DNA of 64,000 nucleotides, from the NCBI GenBank assembly GCA_964017195.1, contig OZ024895.1:25235375-25299374 (forward strand). Direction: 5' to 3'. Each line of letters begins with the position of its first letter. Positions within the stretch are counted from its first letter, which is position 1. Shown one piece after another: positions 1-45,229 of this stretch. Made by a program: the position numbers and the translations under genes. A model generated the notes under the pieces. That model saw only the letters and a list, made by a program, of their open reading frames with translations. It was not told where the DNA came from and did not search any database. This DNA is from Siderastrea radians. Lineage: Eukaryota > Cnidaria > Anthozoa > Scleractinia > Rhizangiidae.

Positions 1-147
1 TGCATGAATTTGGCTCAAATGAATTTCAAAATAGTCTACTAAAGTAAATGTCCAAAAGCCGACCAGATTTTGGTTTGTTTTGTTCGTCTCATTTTCCACC
101 AGAGGCGTTTTTGAACGTGCAGTTACCATTCAACAGAGTGAGACAAA

Positions 148-1301
148 ATGCCAAAACTGAGTCTTAAAACAATGAAGAGTGTCAGAAATGTTGTTTCCAT
201 CTCATTTTTAACGTGTTTAATCTTGTGTGTAGTACGTAGAACTCTGGGTTTTCCGAAACTGCAGAACTTGCTACACTCGTTTCTCTATCTTTTGAAGTAT
301 ATTTGTGTCATTATTTTTCTCAAGAATGCTGTAGAGTGAAGAAGTTTTTTTCGCCAGTACATGGCAAGGCACTTGAAGGTCACGTGTTTAAGACCCTCGA
401 ATTACCGCGACAGGATATGTGTCGGGTGAATTGTTATCTAGAGGACAGCTGTCAATCCTACAACTTGGCTTCATCAGAACAGAATGACAGCTGGGAATGT
501 GAGCTTAGTTCTACCGAGCACATTCAACATCCGGGAAGTTTGGTTAATTCCCCGTCTAAAGTTTATCATGCCACACAGGTACCTCTCACATTCTTGTTTC
601 GTTGTTTTGTCGCTTTGCTCTTTATTGAACATTTTCACACGCTAGGCCGTCCAAGTTCAAAAACAAAAACAAAAAAATCAAAATTGTTTTAATATTTTTC
701 TGGTAGAGACACAGATAGCCAAAGCTTTAGTTATGACTGAAAATCAATACACTTCCATGAAATTAGTAGTGTTCTGTTTTGATATATTACTTGCTATTTG
801 GGACAAAGGGTAGCTCTCCGAGTGAGAATAACCGTCTTTCTAGTTTATCTTCCCAACGAGTATTATAATTATGAAAGGTTATACACTATTCACCCGCACG
901 CAAGCATACCTCTGTTCATTAAACAGGGTCTCAAAGGGGTTCAGCGGTCAATGGCTCCAAGATAGAAAAGATAAGCCTTTAGGACTCGTGGATTTACTCT
1001 AGGGCTCCCTTTAGCCAGGATTAATATTTTTGTTGGGGCTCCAAGAACAAAATAGCTTCGGGTTCCGAGCTCCACAGGAAACATTTCGGGGCTCCAGGGC
1101 TCCAAGGACCCCCACTTTGACACCCTGATTAAATGAGCTATAATCCTTGAAATGCGCCATTTACACACAATGTCCTCAAACGAGAATAAATCCATAGTGA
1201 ATAAACAGCTATACCCCGTCAGGTTGAGAGTAGTTCTGTTTGTAATGACATTGACTGACGTTTCGACAACCTGAGCGGAAGTTATCATCATCATAACATT
1301 G

Positions 1302-1356
<55 letters not shown>

Positions 1357-4300
1357 CCACCACCATCATCATCATCATCATCATCATCGTCATCATCACC
1401 ACCACCACCAACACCATCATCATCATCATCATCATCACCACCACCACCACCACCATCATCATCATGATCAACACCCTGTAATGATTTCCTTTCAGGTTGT
1501 CGAAACGTCAGCCAATGTCATCACAAACATTCCTTCTCAGAACTCACTCGCAGGGACGATCATTTTTCACCATCTTATGAAAATCTACTGTGTTGGGGTA
1601 AGCAAGCGCACGCTTCATGAATGAACGCACTCCGTAAACAATTTGCCGGAAAAAATCGTCAGAGCAAATCTCGCACTCGTACATTTTACTTTAACTTTCA
1701 TGGATTTTAAAGAAACTTGGTTGGCCTATTCCGAAAGAACCCTTGTCTTATCACCATATGCAAGTAAAATGACAGATTTAGCTGAAGCTCACACTTTAGA
1801 CTCGAGCAATAAATGGTCTCGACAGACAAGAGGGATTGAGTAGTTGTAGTCTGGAGTTGACATATGGAAGTACAAAGGTTTGACTCTGACTTTTTAACCA
1901 AGTATTTGAAAACAAGTCAGAGTCAAACCTTTTTACTTCACTAGACAGGAGGGATAGTTGTTGACAACAACGTGTACTCGACTAATAGTGCTCGATAAGG
2001 CTTTTCTACAAACTAGAGCGAAAATTATGAATAACTTATTTTATTTTTATGCGGGAGCTTGGTAATTAGCGTTTCATATTTAATCTGATAACACAAGCAT
2101 GCGACCAAAAAGAAACAAATCTTTTCTTTGTACTACTATGAAAAAAAATTTCTGTTGTTTCAGCTTTTTATTTCTGCTTTAGAATCGCTGCGGACGATTC
2201 CCTTGTACAGAAAACGCCACATGTCAGCCACACTTCTCAAAGGATGACAGTTATACTTGTATTTGTACCGTGGGATTTCATGGACAGAGATGTGACACAG
2301 GTGTTTATTTGGAATTTGTTTAATCGATGTTTATGATGCTATAGAAATCTATTCACCGACCTTCAAATGTGCCAAGCGTCTGCCTGGTCTGTGTCCTGTT
2401 GTTTTGGTTATTTCACGTAGTTTCTCATCTGTATGAATGGACACTGGGAACAGTTACACAAAATCAGGAGCCGATATGCTGGGGAAAGTCAGTCGTAAAA
2501 TGAACAACTATCCCATAATGCTGGGTAAAGCTTCATATGTGTGCAACTCCTGTGGCCTCCGTGTGGCGCAGTTCTTTTACCACCAAGAACATGTCTGCTT
2601 TTTATCCCTTTTGTAAAATGAGGGATTTTGCTTTTCAGTTAGCACAAGAAGGTGTGCCAAAATATCACATGGGTCCTATTTAGTCCTGAAAGAGGTCTTT
2701 TGTTTTCTTTTTTTCAGACGTGGACGAGTGCACTGATGGAAGCCATAACTGTTCTGTGAATGCCTGGTGTTATAACGTGATTGGTTCGTTTAACTGCACG
2801 TGCATCTTGGGTTTTGGTGGAGATGGAGTCAACTGCACAGCTGGTAGGCTTGGTGCAGGCGGATATTGGAGTCTAAAGTCAAACCTGATATTTCGGGCCC
2901 TTTGTCTCAGGGCTTGTTCGGTTAGCGGGACGAATGTTTGTCGCCTGTAAAAATGGGAAATTTTTGCCCGCTTACTGAAATTTCAGGCTTGAAATTTATC
3001 AAACAAGGGTGGTTGGATTGAAAATTTAAGTTGCGGACTGCGAACTGCGGATTGTGGGTATGGAAAATGCGGGCATTGAAAATGCATGTAAAGGAAACGC
3101 ATGTACAGAAAATGCAGCTTGTTTGTTTGAGCAGCATTTCGTTAACAAGTAGCGACCACGCTACGCGCGGATAACAATAACTGCGAAAACAAAAATTTGT
3201 CTAATGCCACATACTTTGAAAACTGTTTCTACTTTTGTCAAAAGGTAGATGCTTTAATGTTTTAACCAGGCCCCAGTTGTTCAAAGAGTGGATAACTTTA
3301 CCCAGTGGATAAGTCGCTATCCAACGGAGCAATTTCACTTAAACTTGCTCATTTGACCAGATTTTTGTGTGCAAAGCCATACACTCGAATATAGACAAAC
3401 CTTTGCTTTTTTCATAAATCATAGCCAGGGACCGCGCGAGGGGTGGTCTGAGGGGGCTTTAGCCCCCCATGTTTTGTTGCCATTGAAAAATAATGAAAAA
3501 GTTGGAAAATTCGTTAGTCAGAGATTAGTTTCAGGGTTAACCAGTACTTGATTTTCCCCAGTTAGATCTAATTTTCATATGGACCAAACAGAAACGGAAT
3601 AGAAACGGAATACTCTAAGAAAGTTTAAAGTGCCTTACTCTCATGTATCTGGCTGGATTAGTTGAAACTAATTACAATCGACGGAAGTTGAAGTCTTGTG
3701 AAGTCTCACTGACTCTCTTCTGCTCTTAAAGAGTATGAATTTTGGAGACTGTCGTTTTTGTCTGCCCTGGCATTACGAACTGTAGTCTGTCTCCAAATAG
3801 CCTTATGGGGAACAGCGTCCTTTGATATTTGCTGAAAATCATGATCAAGTGAAGGTTAGATGCATCTTAAGTCAACAAAAAGACAAAAATTTCGCGGAAA
3901 GCTGTCCCTCCCCTGCCCTCCACCTCACACAAACCCAGATCGAGTTAGTCCCCCCACTTTCAAATAGGCCGCGCGGTCCCTGATAGGGATATGTAGAGAT
4001 ATTCCAAATGTTTTATCCCGTGGCTTATCCAGTGGATACAGTTATCAACTCTTTGAACAACTGGGTTCAGGATTTTAGGGTCTCGCGGGCGTATGCACAA
4101 ACATAACAAGGACCGTCGTGAAAAACCTGAAAAATAGGTCTTGTATGGGATGGACATTTTCACTGAACGTAGAAATCAACTATTTGGCGTAAAGTTGCTT
4201 TGTTAAGAAAGGTATAGAAAGTAGTTGTGTTTGGCGTTGAGATAGCAGCATCAGATGACGTTGTTCAGGTCCCTTTAGGAAAAACAAATTTTTTCCTCGA

Positions 4301-5558
4301 GAGAGCCAGGACCAGCGTTGATGATGTTTCGTCGTGGTCCGACTACGGGAATTCACATTTTCTTTCTCGATAACCACAAATGCCGACAAAGACTACAGAA
4401 GTCCAAAAGAAAGAAACAGACAGAAACAGTTGCATACAATTTGTTCATTCTGGTAACTTTCTAACCGGCGTTCTTTATTTTTGTCAGTGAAAAGGGGTTT
4501 CGGACCGGAGATTGCAGCACAGTCATGCCAGGAGGTGTTTGAAGACACTCCGTGAGTAAAAAAAAGATGATGCATTTCCAGGAAAACAAACTAGTAACTT
4601 AAGAAAAGTGTATTAAGAAGATGGACTTAAATGATCAAACTGAATTTTTTCCTTTCCGTTTTTAAAGGAACGCCCCTGATGGTGCATATTATTTAAAATT
4701 CAACGATGGACAAGTTCACCGAACCTACTGTCACGTGACTTACATTCCTGGATGCGGTGCGGGGCCGTGGACTTTGGTAATGAAGTTAAACGGACATCTC
4801 GTGAGTAGGAATTTTATATAATATCAGTTCTCTTTTTATCTCCACCTGTTTTCCCTGTTCTCTACTTTTTATTAAGTGTTTGTCACTGCAATCTACATGG
4901 TTTGAGTTTTCTTTCTGGATAAGTTACAAATGTAAAAGTGTTTTGTTTAATCTTGCCCTAATGGAGAGCCCGCAGCTCAGCAGTTTGACGTATTGTATTT
5001 GCTATTTACCAGACGACATTCACTTATACTTCTCCTTTGTGGAGTGACATGCAGTCGTACCATCTCGAGGGTGGCGTGACAGGGTTTGACGAGGAGGAAA
5101 CAAAACTGCCAAGTTATTGGAGTACCCCGTTTACCAAGCTGTGTCTTGGGATGAAGGTGGCTGGCGTGACACATTGGTTGCTGTTAAGTTACACTGCTCT
5201 GTCGCTGCACTCGTTGATCGCGGACGGCCAGCACAGGCCAACCAGTCTCGGGCGTGATGCCTGGAAAACCTTGATTGCCGGTTCAGATCTTCAGCCCATT
5301 TGTAACCAGGAAGGCTTCAATGCCTACTCGTATACAGCATTGGTAAATCATCCGACGGCGACGAGAATCGGAATCGTAGCAAACGACATAGCGGGGTTTT
5401 ATGGTCCGTGTGTAGATGGTGATTCAAGGATTGGTTTCGGTGCTGCTGGTAACCTTGTGACTCAGGACAACAGCAACTCGTGCGGAAACGAGGCTTGGCT
5501 TGGGTGGCCTGCTTCTGACAAACACCTGAAGGCCCACTGTTACATCCTTGTACAGTGA
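148..5558 (+). CDS. Secreted PAN/apple-EGF-EGF_CA protein with fibrinogen-like (USOMP5-type) C-terminal domain
   Basis: Seven exons join in phase: 148-235 (or 148-247), 325-578, 2183-2300, 2718-2843, 4488-4551, 4668-4800 and 5013-5558, giving about 442 residues. Exon 1 starts MPKLSLK and holds a hydrophobic run (residues 14-29) that reads as a signal peptide. Exon 2 encodes a cysteine-rich PAN/apple-like module (CCRVKKFF, CRVNCYLEDSC, WECELSS). Exon 3 is an EGF domain (RCGRFPC, CICTVGFHGQRC). Exon 4 is a calcium-binding EGF domain starting DVDEC. Exons 5-7 form a C-terminal domain containing SCQEVF, YYLKFNDGQVHRTYC, LWSDMQ, RIGFGAAG and GWPASDKH. This resembles fibrinogen-like domains of cnidarian secreted proteins, including coral skeletal organic matrix protein 5; that family link is from memory. 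The protein is likely extracellular, with an adhesive or lectin-like role inferred only from its domains. The exon 1 donor is uncertain: C|GTAGAA and G|GTTTTC both keep phase. An ATTAAA at 5605 is a possible poly(A) signal. Confidence 0.82.
708..1216 (+). repeat. Dispersed repeat, copy A (matches 26854-27155)
   Basis: The stretch beginning TAGCCAAAGCTTTAGTTATG recurs in direct orientation at 26854-27155, with shared blocks such as GAGTATTATAATTATGAAAGG. Copy A is split by a 204-bp TIR element at 924-1127; copy B is unsplit there. It lies in intron 2 of the PAN/EGF gene. Its class is unknown and I see no coding content. Confidence 0.75.
924..1127. mobile_element. Non-autonomous TIR element, CAGGGTCTCAAAG ends
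   Basis: The left end CAGGGTCTCAAAGGGG and right end CCCCACTTTGACACCCTG are imperfect inverted repeats. The insert is flanked by ATTAAA on both sides (918-923 and 1128-1133). The related repeat at 26854-27155 shows the uninterrupted site (TTTACTAAATGAGC). The ends and short duplication suggest a hAT-like miniature element. Confidence 0.75.
1236..1529. repeat. ATC/CAC microsatellite bounded by a 37-bp inverted repeat
   Basis: A left arm (1238-1274, ending CGTTTCGACAACCTGA) and a right arm (1492-1529, starting TCAGGTTGTCGAAACG) are inverted copies. Between them lies (ATC)n with CAC interruptions, about 1300-1465. The arrangement suggests a miniature TIR element whose interior expanded as a microsatellite. 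Long poly-Ile, poly-Met or poly-Val reading frames here are repeat artefacts. Confidence 0.7.
1874..1932. repeat. Short perfect hairpin
   Basis: AAAGGTTTGACTCTGACT at 1874-1891 is repeated in reverse complement at 1915-1932, separated by a 23-nt loop. It lies in intron 2 of the PAN/EGF gene. No function is implied. Confidence 0.7.
3272..4065. mobile_element. TIR element with CCCAGTTGTTCAAAGAGT ends, carrying a nested element
   Basis: The left end CCCAGTTGTTCAAAGAGTGG and the right end ACTCTTTGAACAACTGGG are inverted repeats. Matching continues inward through GGATAAC and CCAGTGGATAA. It sits in intron 4 of the PAN/EGF gene and is interrupted by the element at 3426-3982. Confidence 0.75.
3426..3982. 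mobile_element. Nested TIR element, CAGGGACCGCGCG ends
   Basis: CAGGGACCGCGCG at the left and CGCGCGGTCCCTG at the right are perfect inverted repeats. Flanks ATAGC and ATAGG agree at four of five bases. The motif GGGGGCTTTAGCCCCCC near the left end also occurs in the element at 53161-53770, so the two belong to one family. Confidence 0.75.
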
Positions 5559-7406
5559 CTGGCCACACACGATTCTCTTTGTCAACTGCACCTTTCTTAC
5601 TGTAATTAAACCCAGTTTTCAGTAAAGGCTTCCCAGCCTCAATAACTACGCACGTAACTGACTGGCAATAACGGGAGACACGAATTGTTGGACAATTCCA
5701 ACCTTCAAGGATCGAGAATCGGAATCGCAGCAAACGACATACCCGATCTTGGGATACAAAATTGACAGAAAACTGTGAACGAAACGATAATTTCTACCCC
5801 GCTCTCCCATTCCAAAGAAAATCGTTCATACAGGCGTCGAAACAATCCTGAACATGCCGGGGCACTAGTTTGTTTTTCTTACTTCACCACTAAGTTTTCT
5901 TCGTTTTTGATTGATTTAAATTGAACACGAAAGTTCTTGAAGCTAAGCAAGGTTGATTTCCGGGGGGAAACTAACAGTCGATAGACCCTCGACAGAAACA
6001 CTCTTTTGTTTCAATTTACAATTTTCATGGACTTTGAAAATGACTTCATAAAATGTTCAAAACTCAAGTGGAACGAGCCTACGGCGAGATGTTTCACTGC
6101 CAAGTTTTAAACGTTATGTCGCGGACGAGTGTACTAAATTTTGCACAAAACAAACTAGGCAAGAAAACTATGCAAAAGGAAGTTCTTCTCATAGGTTTGT
6201 ACATTTGTATCCGGCAGAAATAAATAACCAAAGTCTGAGTTGTTGCTCGAAACAGAAGCAAGACAAACCACACGCGGCAAAACTTTCATCAACTTTCACT
6301 CTCTTTAATCGTTATTTTTCGCCTTTTTTTTTTCTTTCAAGTTTTGGAATGTTCCATGTTCCAGGTTTTATTGTCGCCCCATTAATACATTATAAATTCA
6401 ATTTACTTTGTATTTTTTAAGAGAAAACGCTCGCTGACTTGGAAGGTTTGTATTAATTCAGTCGATTCTCCTAATGGCAGTGGAGGTTCCAAGGGCAATG
6501 ATTTAAAGGAAACAGCACACGTGACAGCAAAGGACTTTAATATTAATATAATAATCAAGGTTATTTCGTACACACGTACTGGAGCTATACAGGTAGTAAG
6601 GTCAGTAAAACAAAATACCAATTACAACTACACGCACGGTACGCCAACGACTAACATGACCGTGATTACGGCTTATTTAACTCTAGTCATTATTTAGCTC
6701 CTAGAGGTCGTCACATCCGGTTCAATACTTCAGATACAAACAAGCCAGTTACCTAATCAGTACATCCGGTGATAAAAACAACACCAAGCTAAGACCAAGG
6801 ACCAAGTCAACACTGGTTTTGCTTTTGCCACTGATTGGTTATAAACCTCAAGGTCCTTGTGGATCGATTAGAGCACGGTGCACGATCTTTGTACAAGCTA
6901 CAGAGCTTCACTAGCGTACGTCAGATCACAGCAAATACATAACTTTTAACCGGCAAATGAAAAATCAATCTAACTCTAAACAATCATCACTGAACAAAAC
7001 CACCACCAAAGCAAACGGTCCCTTTTCCCGGACAAATCTTCGGCATATTCTCTATACTTACCGTTGCTTCCGACAAAACATGAAAAGGAAATAAAAAAGC
7101 ACTTTCGTTTGATTAACACTGGGTGTTCATGTACTTGTCTGCGAAATAACAAATGTGAAAACTGTCCCCTTAAGGGCTAGGTTGTTTTTCATACAAGTAG
7201 AAACCATACAATTCAGAACAATCTCTACTCCATACAAATCATTAAAATAACTGAGTCGCCAAAACAGATGTAGTACATGCGGTCGAGTCCAAAGTTCATC
7301 CAGGGATAAAAATTACACCAAGTGTCATGACAGAGCAAACAAGGCTGGCAAATGAAGTGAACTGTGTTGACGACGAGAGATCCTTACACAAGCCTTGGGC
7401 AACGTC
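5559..7406. other. Intergenic region between convergent genes
   Basis: This holds the 3' ends of the PAN/EGF gene (plus) and the PP2A scaffold gene (minus). A 30-bp echo of the PAN/EGF coding sequence lies at about 5709-5739. On the minus strand ATTAAA at 6537-6542 could serve PP2A polyadenylation. I see no other gene; the reading frames at 6205-6621 are short and unsupported. Confidence 0.55.
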
Positions 7407-41582
<34,176 letters not shown>

Positions 41583-41965
41583 GTTGTCAGTCGGTAAAAC
41601 CCTTATTTCGTTGCCGCTCGAGCCTCTTGCAAAATACCCAGCAACGCTTTCGGGTGGAAAACTCGTTCCAGGACCACTGAGGACCTACTACCTCGTACCC
41701 AGAGCCTACGATCTTATTGGTCAGCGGCTAGGCAGCTATCTGAAAAAGAGAAAACCAGGCTATTTCGCGCGCCCTCTCGACTGTTCTCGACTATACAAAG
41801 GGAGCGCTGGTAGTCCCCGTGAGCGAGCGCGAGCCCACTTACATTGCGTGGCAGGCGCTTCCGTAGACTTTTCTGCAGGTTCGAAAAATCTTTCGTTTTT
41901 TTCACAGAATTTTCTTGCTACAATGGCTAGAACCTACTTGGCATGCGCCCCTAACCTGGAACGTT
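41583..41965 (-). promoter_or_regulatory. Putative PP2A A-subunit promoter / 5' UTR region
   Basis: This lies directly upstream of the PP2A start codon (GCCGCCAT on the plus strand, a good GGCGGC start context). It is GC- and CpG-richer than its surroundings (TTTCGCGCGCCCTC, GAGCGAGCGCGAGCC) and shows no obvious TATA box, as expected for a housekeeping gene. The transcription start is not identifiable from sequence alone. Confidence 0.4.
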
Positions 41966-42180
41966 TTGTTTTGTAGCGTTGCAGTTGTGTCTTCTCACTT
42001 AGCACCTTGCCACCAATAGTAAGCGTTGTTCTTGCTACCAATGAAATTGAGTCGAAACTGCGCCTTAAATCATTTTTCCGGGCGGTAGAGAAATTAAAGA
42101 TGCAGTTTCAGCAATGTCAGAAAGAACAACGCTTACTATGAGTCGCAAGGTGAGAAGACACAACTGCAACGCTGCAAAAC
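41966..42180. mobile_element. Small TIR element upstream of PP2A
   Basis: Arms of about 60 bp are inverted copies: GTAGCGTTGCAGTTGTGTCT and TTCTCAC at the left, GTGAGAAGACACAACTGCAA then CGCTGC at the right. Inside, TAGTAAGCGTTGTTCTT pairs with AAGAACAACGCTTACTA. The insert is about 200 bp and lies 390 bp upstream of the PP2A start codon. Confidence 0.75.
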
Positions 42181-43130
42181 CCTACATCCTACATTAGGTA
42201 GCCTTAGCCATAAGTTGCTCCAAAATTTCTTAAAAGTTGCTCCAAAATTCTTTAAAAGTTGCCTGAAGTTGCTGGACTGTTCTAAAAAGTTGCTCAAAAG
42301 TTGCTCGTTAAGGGAAATCAAAATGACAGCCATTTTTGCCTTTTTTTGCAAGACAAGTGCCGCTGGTGAAGTACAATAATGCAATTTAAAAGTACTGCCT
42401 TCTTTGTTTTTTTTTTTGTAAACACAACTACTGTGTGACGTTTAAATGTACAACTTTGTAATGTCATTTGCTTTGCAAAATCAGAGTACTATAACATTTC
42501 AGACAGACAAATAATTGACAGAGGCAAACTGGACAATTTAAGTCTTCCTTATAACAATGTCTTTCTCATACCCTTTCTCTTGATATTATAGAAAAACTCC
42601 CGAATCAGTCAGTGTCATTTGTGTAAAAAGAACGTTGTGAGACGAAAACCCTTTCAGATCAAGATCATTTCTCTCTTTGGTTTTCATTGTAACGCAACAT
42701 TACAGATGCTTCAACGGTTTCCTCAAGTGCATTCTCTTGTTCGTTAGTAAAGAAATGAACTCTTTGCCATGCATTCACATGACGATCTTTATTGCCACGT
42801 GTACAACGTTTTCTACCTGCTCAGGGTCCAAAATAGCAGCCGGCTGCCGGCGATAGCGGGCACTTTGGCCACTCTTGCCGGCGATTTTTCACCCAAGAAA
42901 TAGAAAAAAAATTTCATCCCATCCTTTGATCGGCCAAATCAACGTCCCTGGAACGTCATAGCAAACATTTCATATCAGAAAGTAATGCAGCCGTGAAACA
43001 CTTACACACATACCAAAAGTGAATTGGATGGCATTTTAAAAGCTTTCTAAATAAAAAAACTCAACAACAAATTGCAGAACGTTAACAATTATTGTCTCGA
43101 TTCTTAAAAATCAAGATTCGACTTGATATC

Positions 43131-43165
<35 letters not shown>

Positions 43166-44074
43166 CCTTTCGATACAAGTCCTTTCGATACACACCTAAG
43201 TCGTTTCGTTACAACCTGTTCAGTAAGAAATTATACTGACTGGGTAGTGTAATTTATATACTATAAGCTTATTGCAAGATATTCAGAACCTCTTTCTTTA
43301 GCTCCCGCATATGTTTTGGTGCATGTCGTACATTTTGACACGTACTTTCGTTTAACCTTCGTTTTTGATGTGTTCTTTTCTTTTCTTTTCAGTTCTAAGA
43401 TAATGCATGTATTTCTAGCTGTGAACATTGCAAAAAAAATCGATTAAATTAAATATAGATACACGTACTTGATGTGTGCTGTTTACTTCGGACATACTCG
43501 TACGTCTGATTGCTCCATCTCGTTTTAATGAGCGAGGTTCAGTGTTGGTACGTGCACTCACTTGTTTTGTTATCCTATAGATCCACTTTGACAAGATTTG
43601 CTTGCGAATCGAGCCGATTTATGACTTTATTTTTCCAACTCATTTAAAGACGTTCAAAACTATGTTTTCTAAACTTCTTCTCCAGCGCCTCCCATGGAGT
43701 TTGCTCCAGACTTCATGCAACGTTTAATCAAGTTGTTTACATCTGCGCACGCAAAGCTGAAATCGTACACAAGATTTTTTTCCACCTCAGGGAGCGGGCT
43801 CACGGGATTTTATTTGTATTACTTTTCACAAGATACTAATAAACAAATCGTGTAAAATAAATAGATTACAGAGACGCTAATAGACAAAATTAAGTGATTA
43901 TTGAGACTCCGTCCTTTGTGTGCACTTGTGATTTTCTAACATGACTCCTTCTTATCCAAAGGCACTCGCGGTCCAAAGTAACCGAAATTAACTCTTTTGC
44001 TTATGAAAGACACGCGTGGTCCTTGTACGTTTTAATTAAGAAAGTAACAAGTCGCGGCCCTCGTTTAACTAAAA

Positions 44075-45229
44075 AAGTCTGAACCATCTGTGAGAAGAAT
44101 TACCATCGACTTCGAGAAGGCAATCTGGTCAGTTTTGGCTGAGGCACTTCCAGATGTTGACGTCAAGGGCTGTGCTTTTCATTGGACACAAGCGCTGTGG
44201 CGAAAGGTTAGTGTTAGAAACAAGCATACTAATTCCCTCTGCAAAAAAAAAAGGTTCACTTAGACATATAAACATACCATTTCTCATTGCAAAACCAAAA
44301 TATTTACTTAGAAAAGTATTTTAGAGAATATAAACATACCATTTCTCACTGCATAACAAAAAGATTTGCTTAGAACAGACATGGCATTTCTTACTCCAAA
44401 ATAAAAAGAGTTGCTTAAAGATTATATTGGGCGATAGGGGATTTACGTTTTATTTTACTCATGTTCAATCAACACTTTTATTATTCTTCCAGGTTCAAGA
44501 GCTGGGTCTCCAGAGTGCATATAACAATGATCCGGGAACGCACCGCTTCCTGCGCAAGATTATGGCGTTGCCTTTTTTACCCGAAGGTGACATCGAACCG
44601 ATGTTTGAAAGACTGGAAAGGCACAACACCTATTTCATGATGAAAGTTGCAAGTTTGTATTTTGAAGTGTGCTATCCTCAGCAAAACGCTTTATCTGTGG
44701 AAAAATCCAAAGCGAAAACAGGCAAAATCCGCCATGTGTCACAAGACATTCGCCATCTTCATGAAATTCCATGAGGCAAAGGATTGTGGGATACTATTCG
44801 TTCTTCTTCTGGGAAAGGCAGGCGTCGACAGCCGCTCTTGGAGAGTTCACAAAAAAGGAATTCATCAGTCATGTACCTGCGCAAAAAAGGAATTCATCAG
44901 TCATGTACCTGCGCAAGATTATGGCGTTGCCATTTTTACCCGAAGGTGACATCGAATCGATGTTTGAAAGACTGGAAGGGCAGGCGTCGACAGCAGCTCT
45001 TGGAGAGTTCACAGATTACGTCAGAACCACGTGGATCGAAAGTAGGACATGGCCTCCCTCATCCTGGTCCGTGTACATGCAGTCTGTTCGTACCAACAAC
45101 CACATCGAAGGTTAGCACCATGGACTCAACCGCCGAGCAGCAGGAAAGTCAGACGTGCCTTTCTATCTCTTGCTCCAGCTACGTTACCGAGAGGCACGTC
45201 TGACACGCCTACAAATGAAGCTTGTGTGA
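44075..45229 (+). pseudogene. MULE-type transposase fragment, rearranged
   Basis: Exon 44075-44206 encodes ITIDFEKAIWSVLAEALPDV and GCAFHWTQALWRKV, the MULE catalytic-domain signature around its conserved acidic and GC.FH motifs. A phase-0 intron follows (44207-44492; GTTAGT...TTCCAG). The next exon resumes QELGLQSAYNND, LRKIMALPFLPEGDI, FTDYVRTTWI, WSVYMQSVRTNNHIEG and ends near RLQMKLV with a stop at 45227. Between 44615 and 45015 segments are duplicated and out of frame. There is no complete N-terminus. Confidence 0.72.
44553..45015 (+). repeat. Internal duplications inside the MULE transposase
   Basis: GCAAGATTATGGCGTTGCC to GAAAGACTGGAA occurs at about 44553-44620 and again at about 44912-44978. 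AGGCAGGCGTCGACAGC with CTCTTGGAGAGTTCACA occurs at about 44816-44852 and 44979-45014. AAAAGGAATTCATCAGTCAT and following bases occur twice in tandem (about 44853-44916). Together these indicate a local segmental duplication within the transposase. Confidence 0.8.

Noticed and set aside
941..1481. Long poly-Met/Val and poly-Ile/Thr reading frames on both strands
   Set aside because: They are translations of the ATC/CAC microsatellite and have no splice or composition support.
7330..7405. Minus-strand frame DVAQGLCKDLSSSTQF with a hydrophobic tail, as an alternative PP2A terminal exon
   Set aside because: The frame does not match the phase left by exon 21; it is probably 3' UTR.
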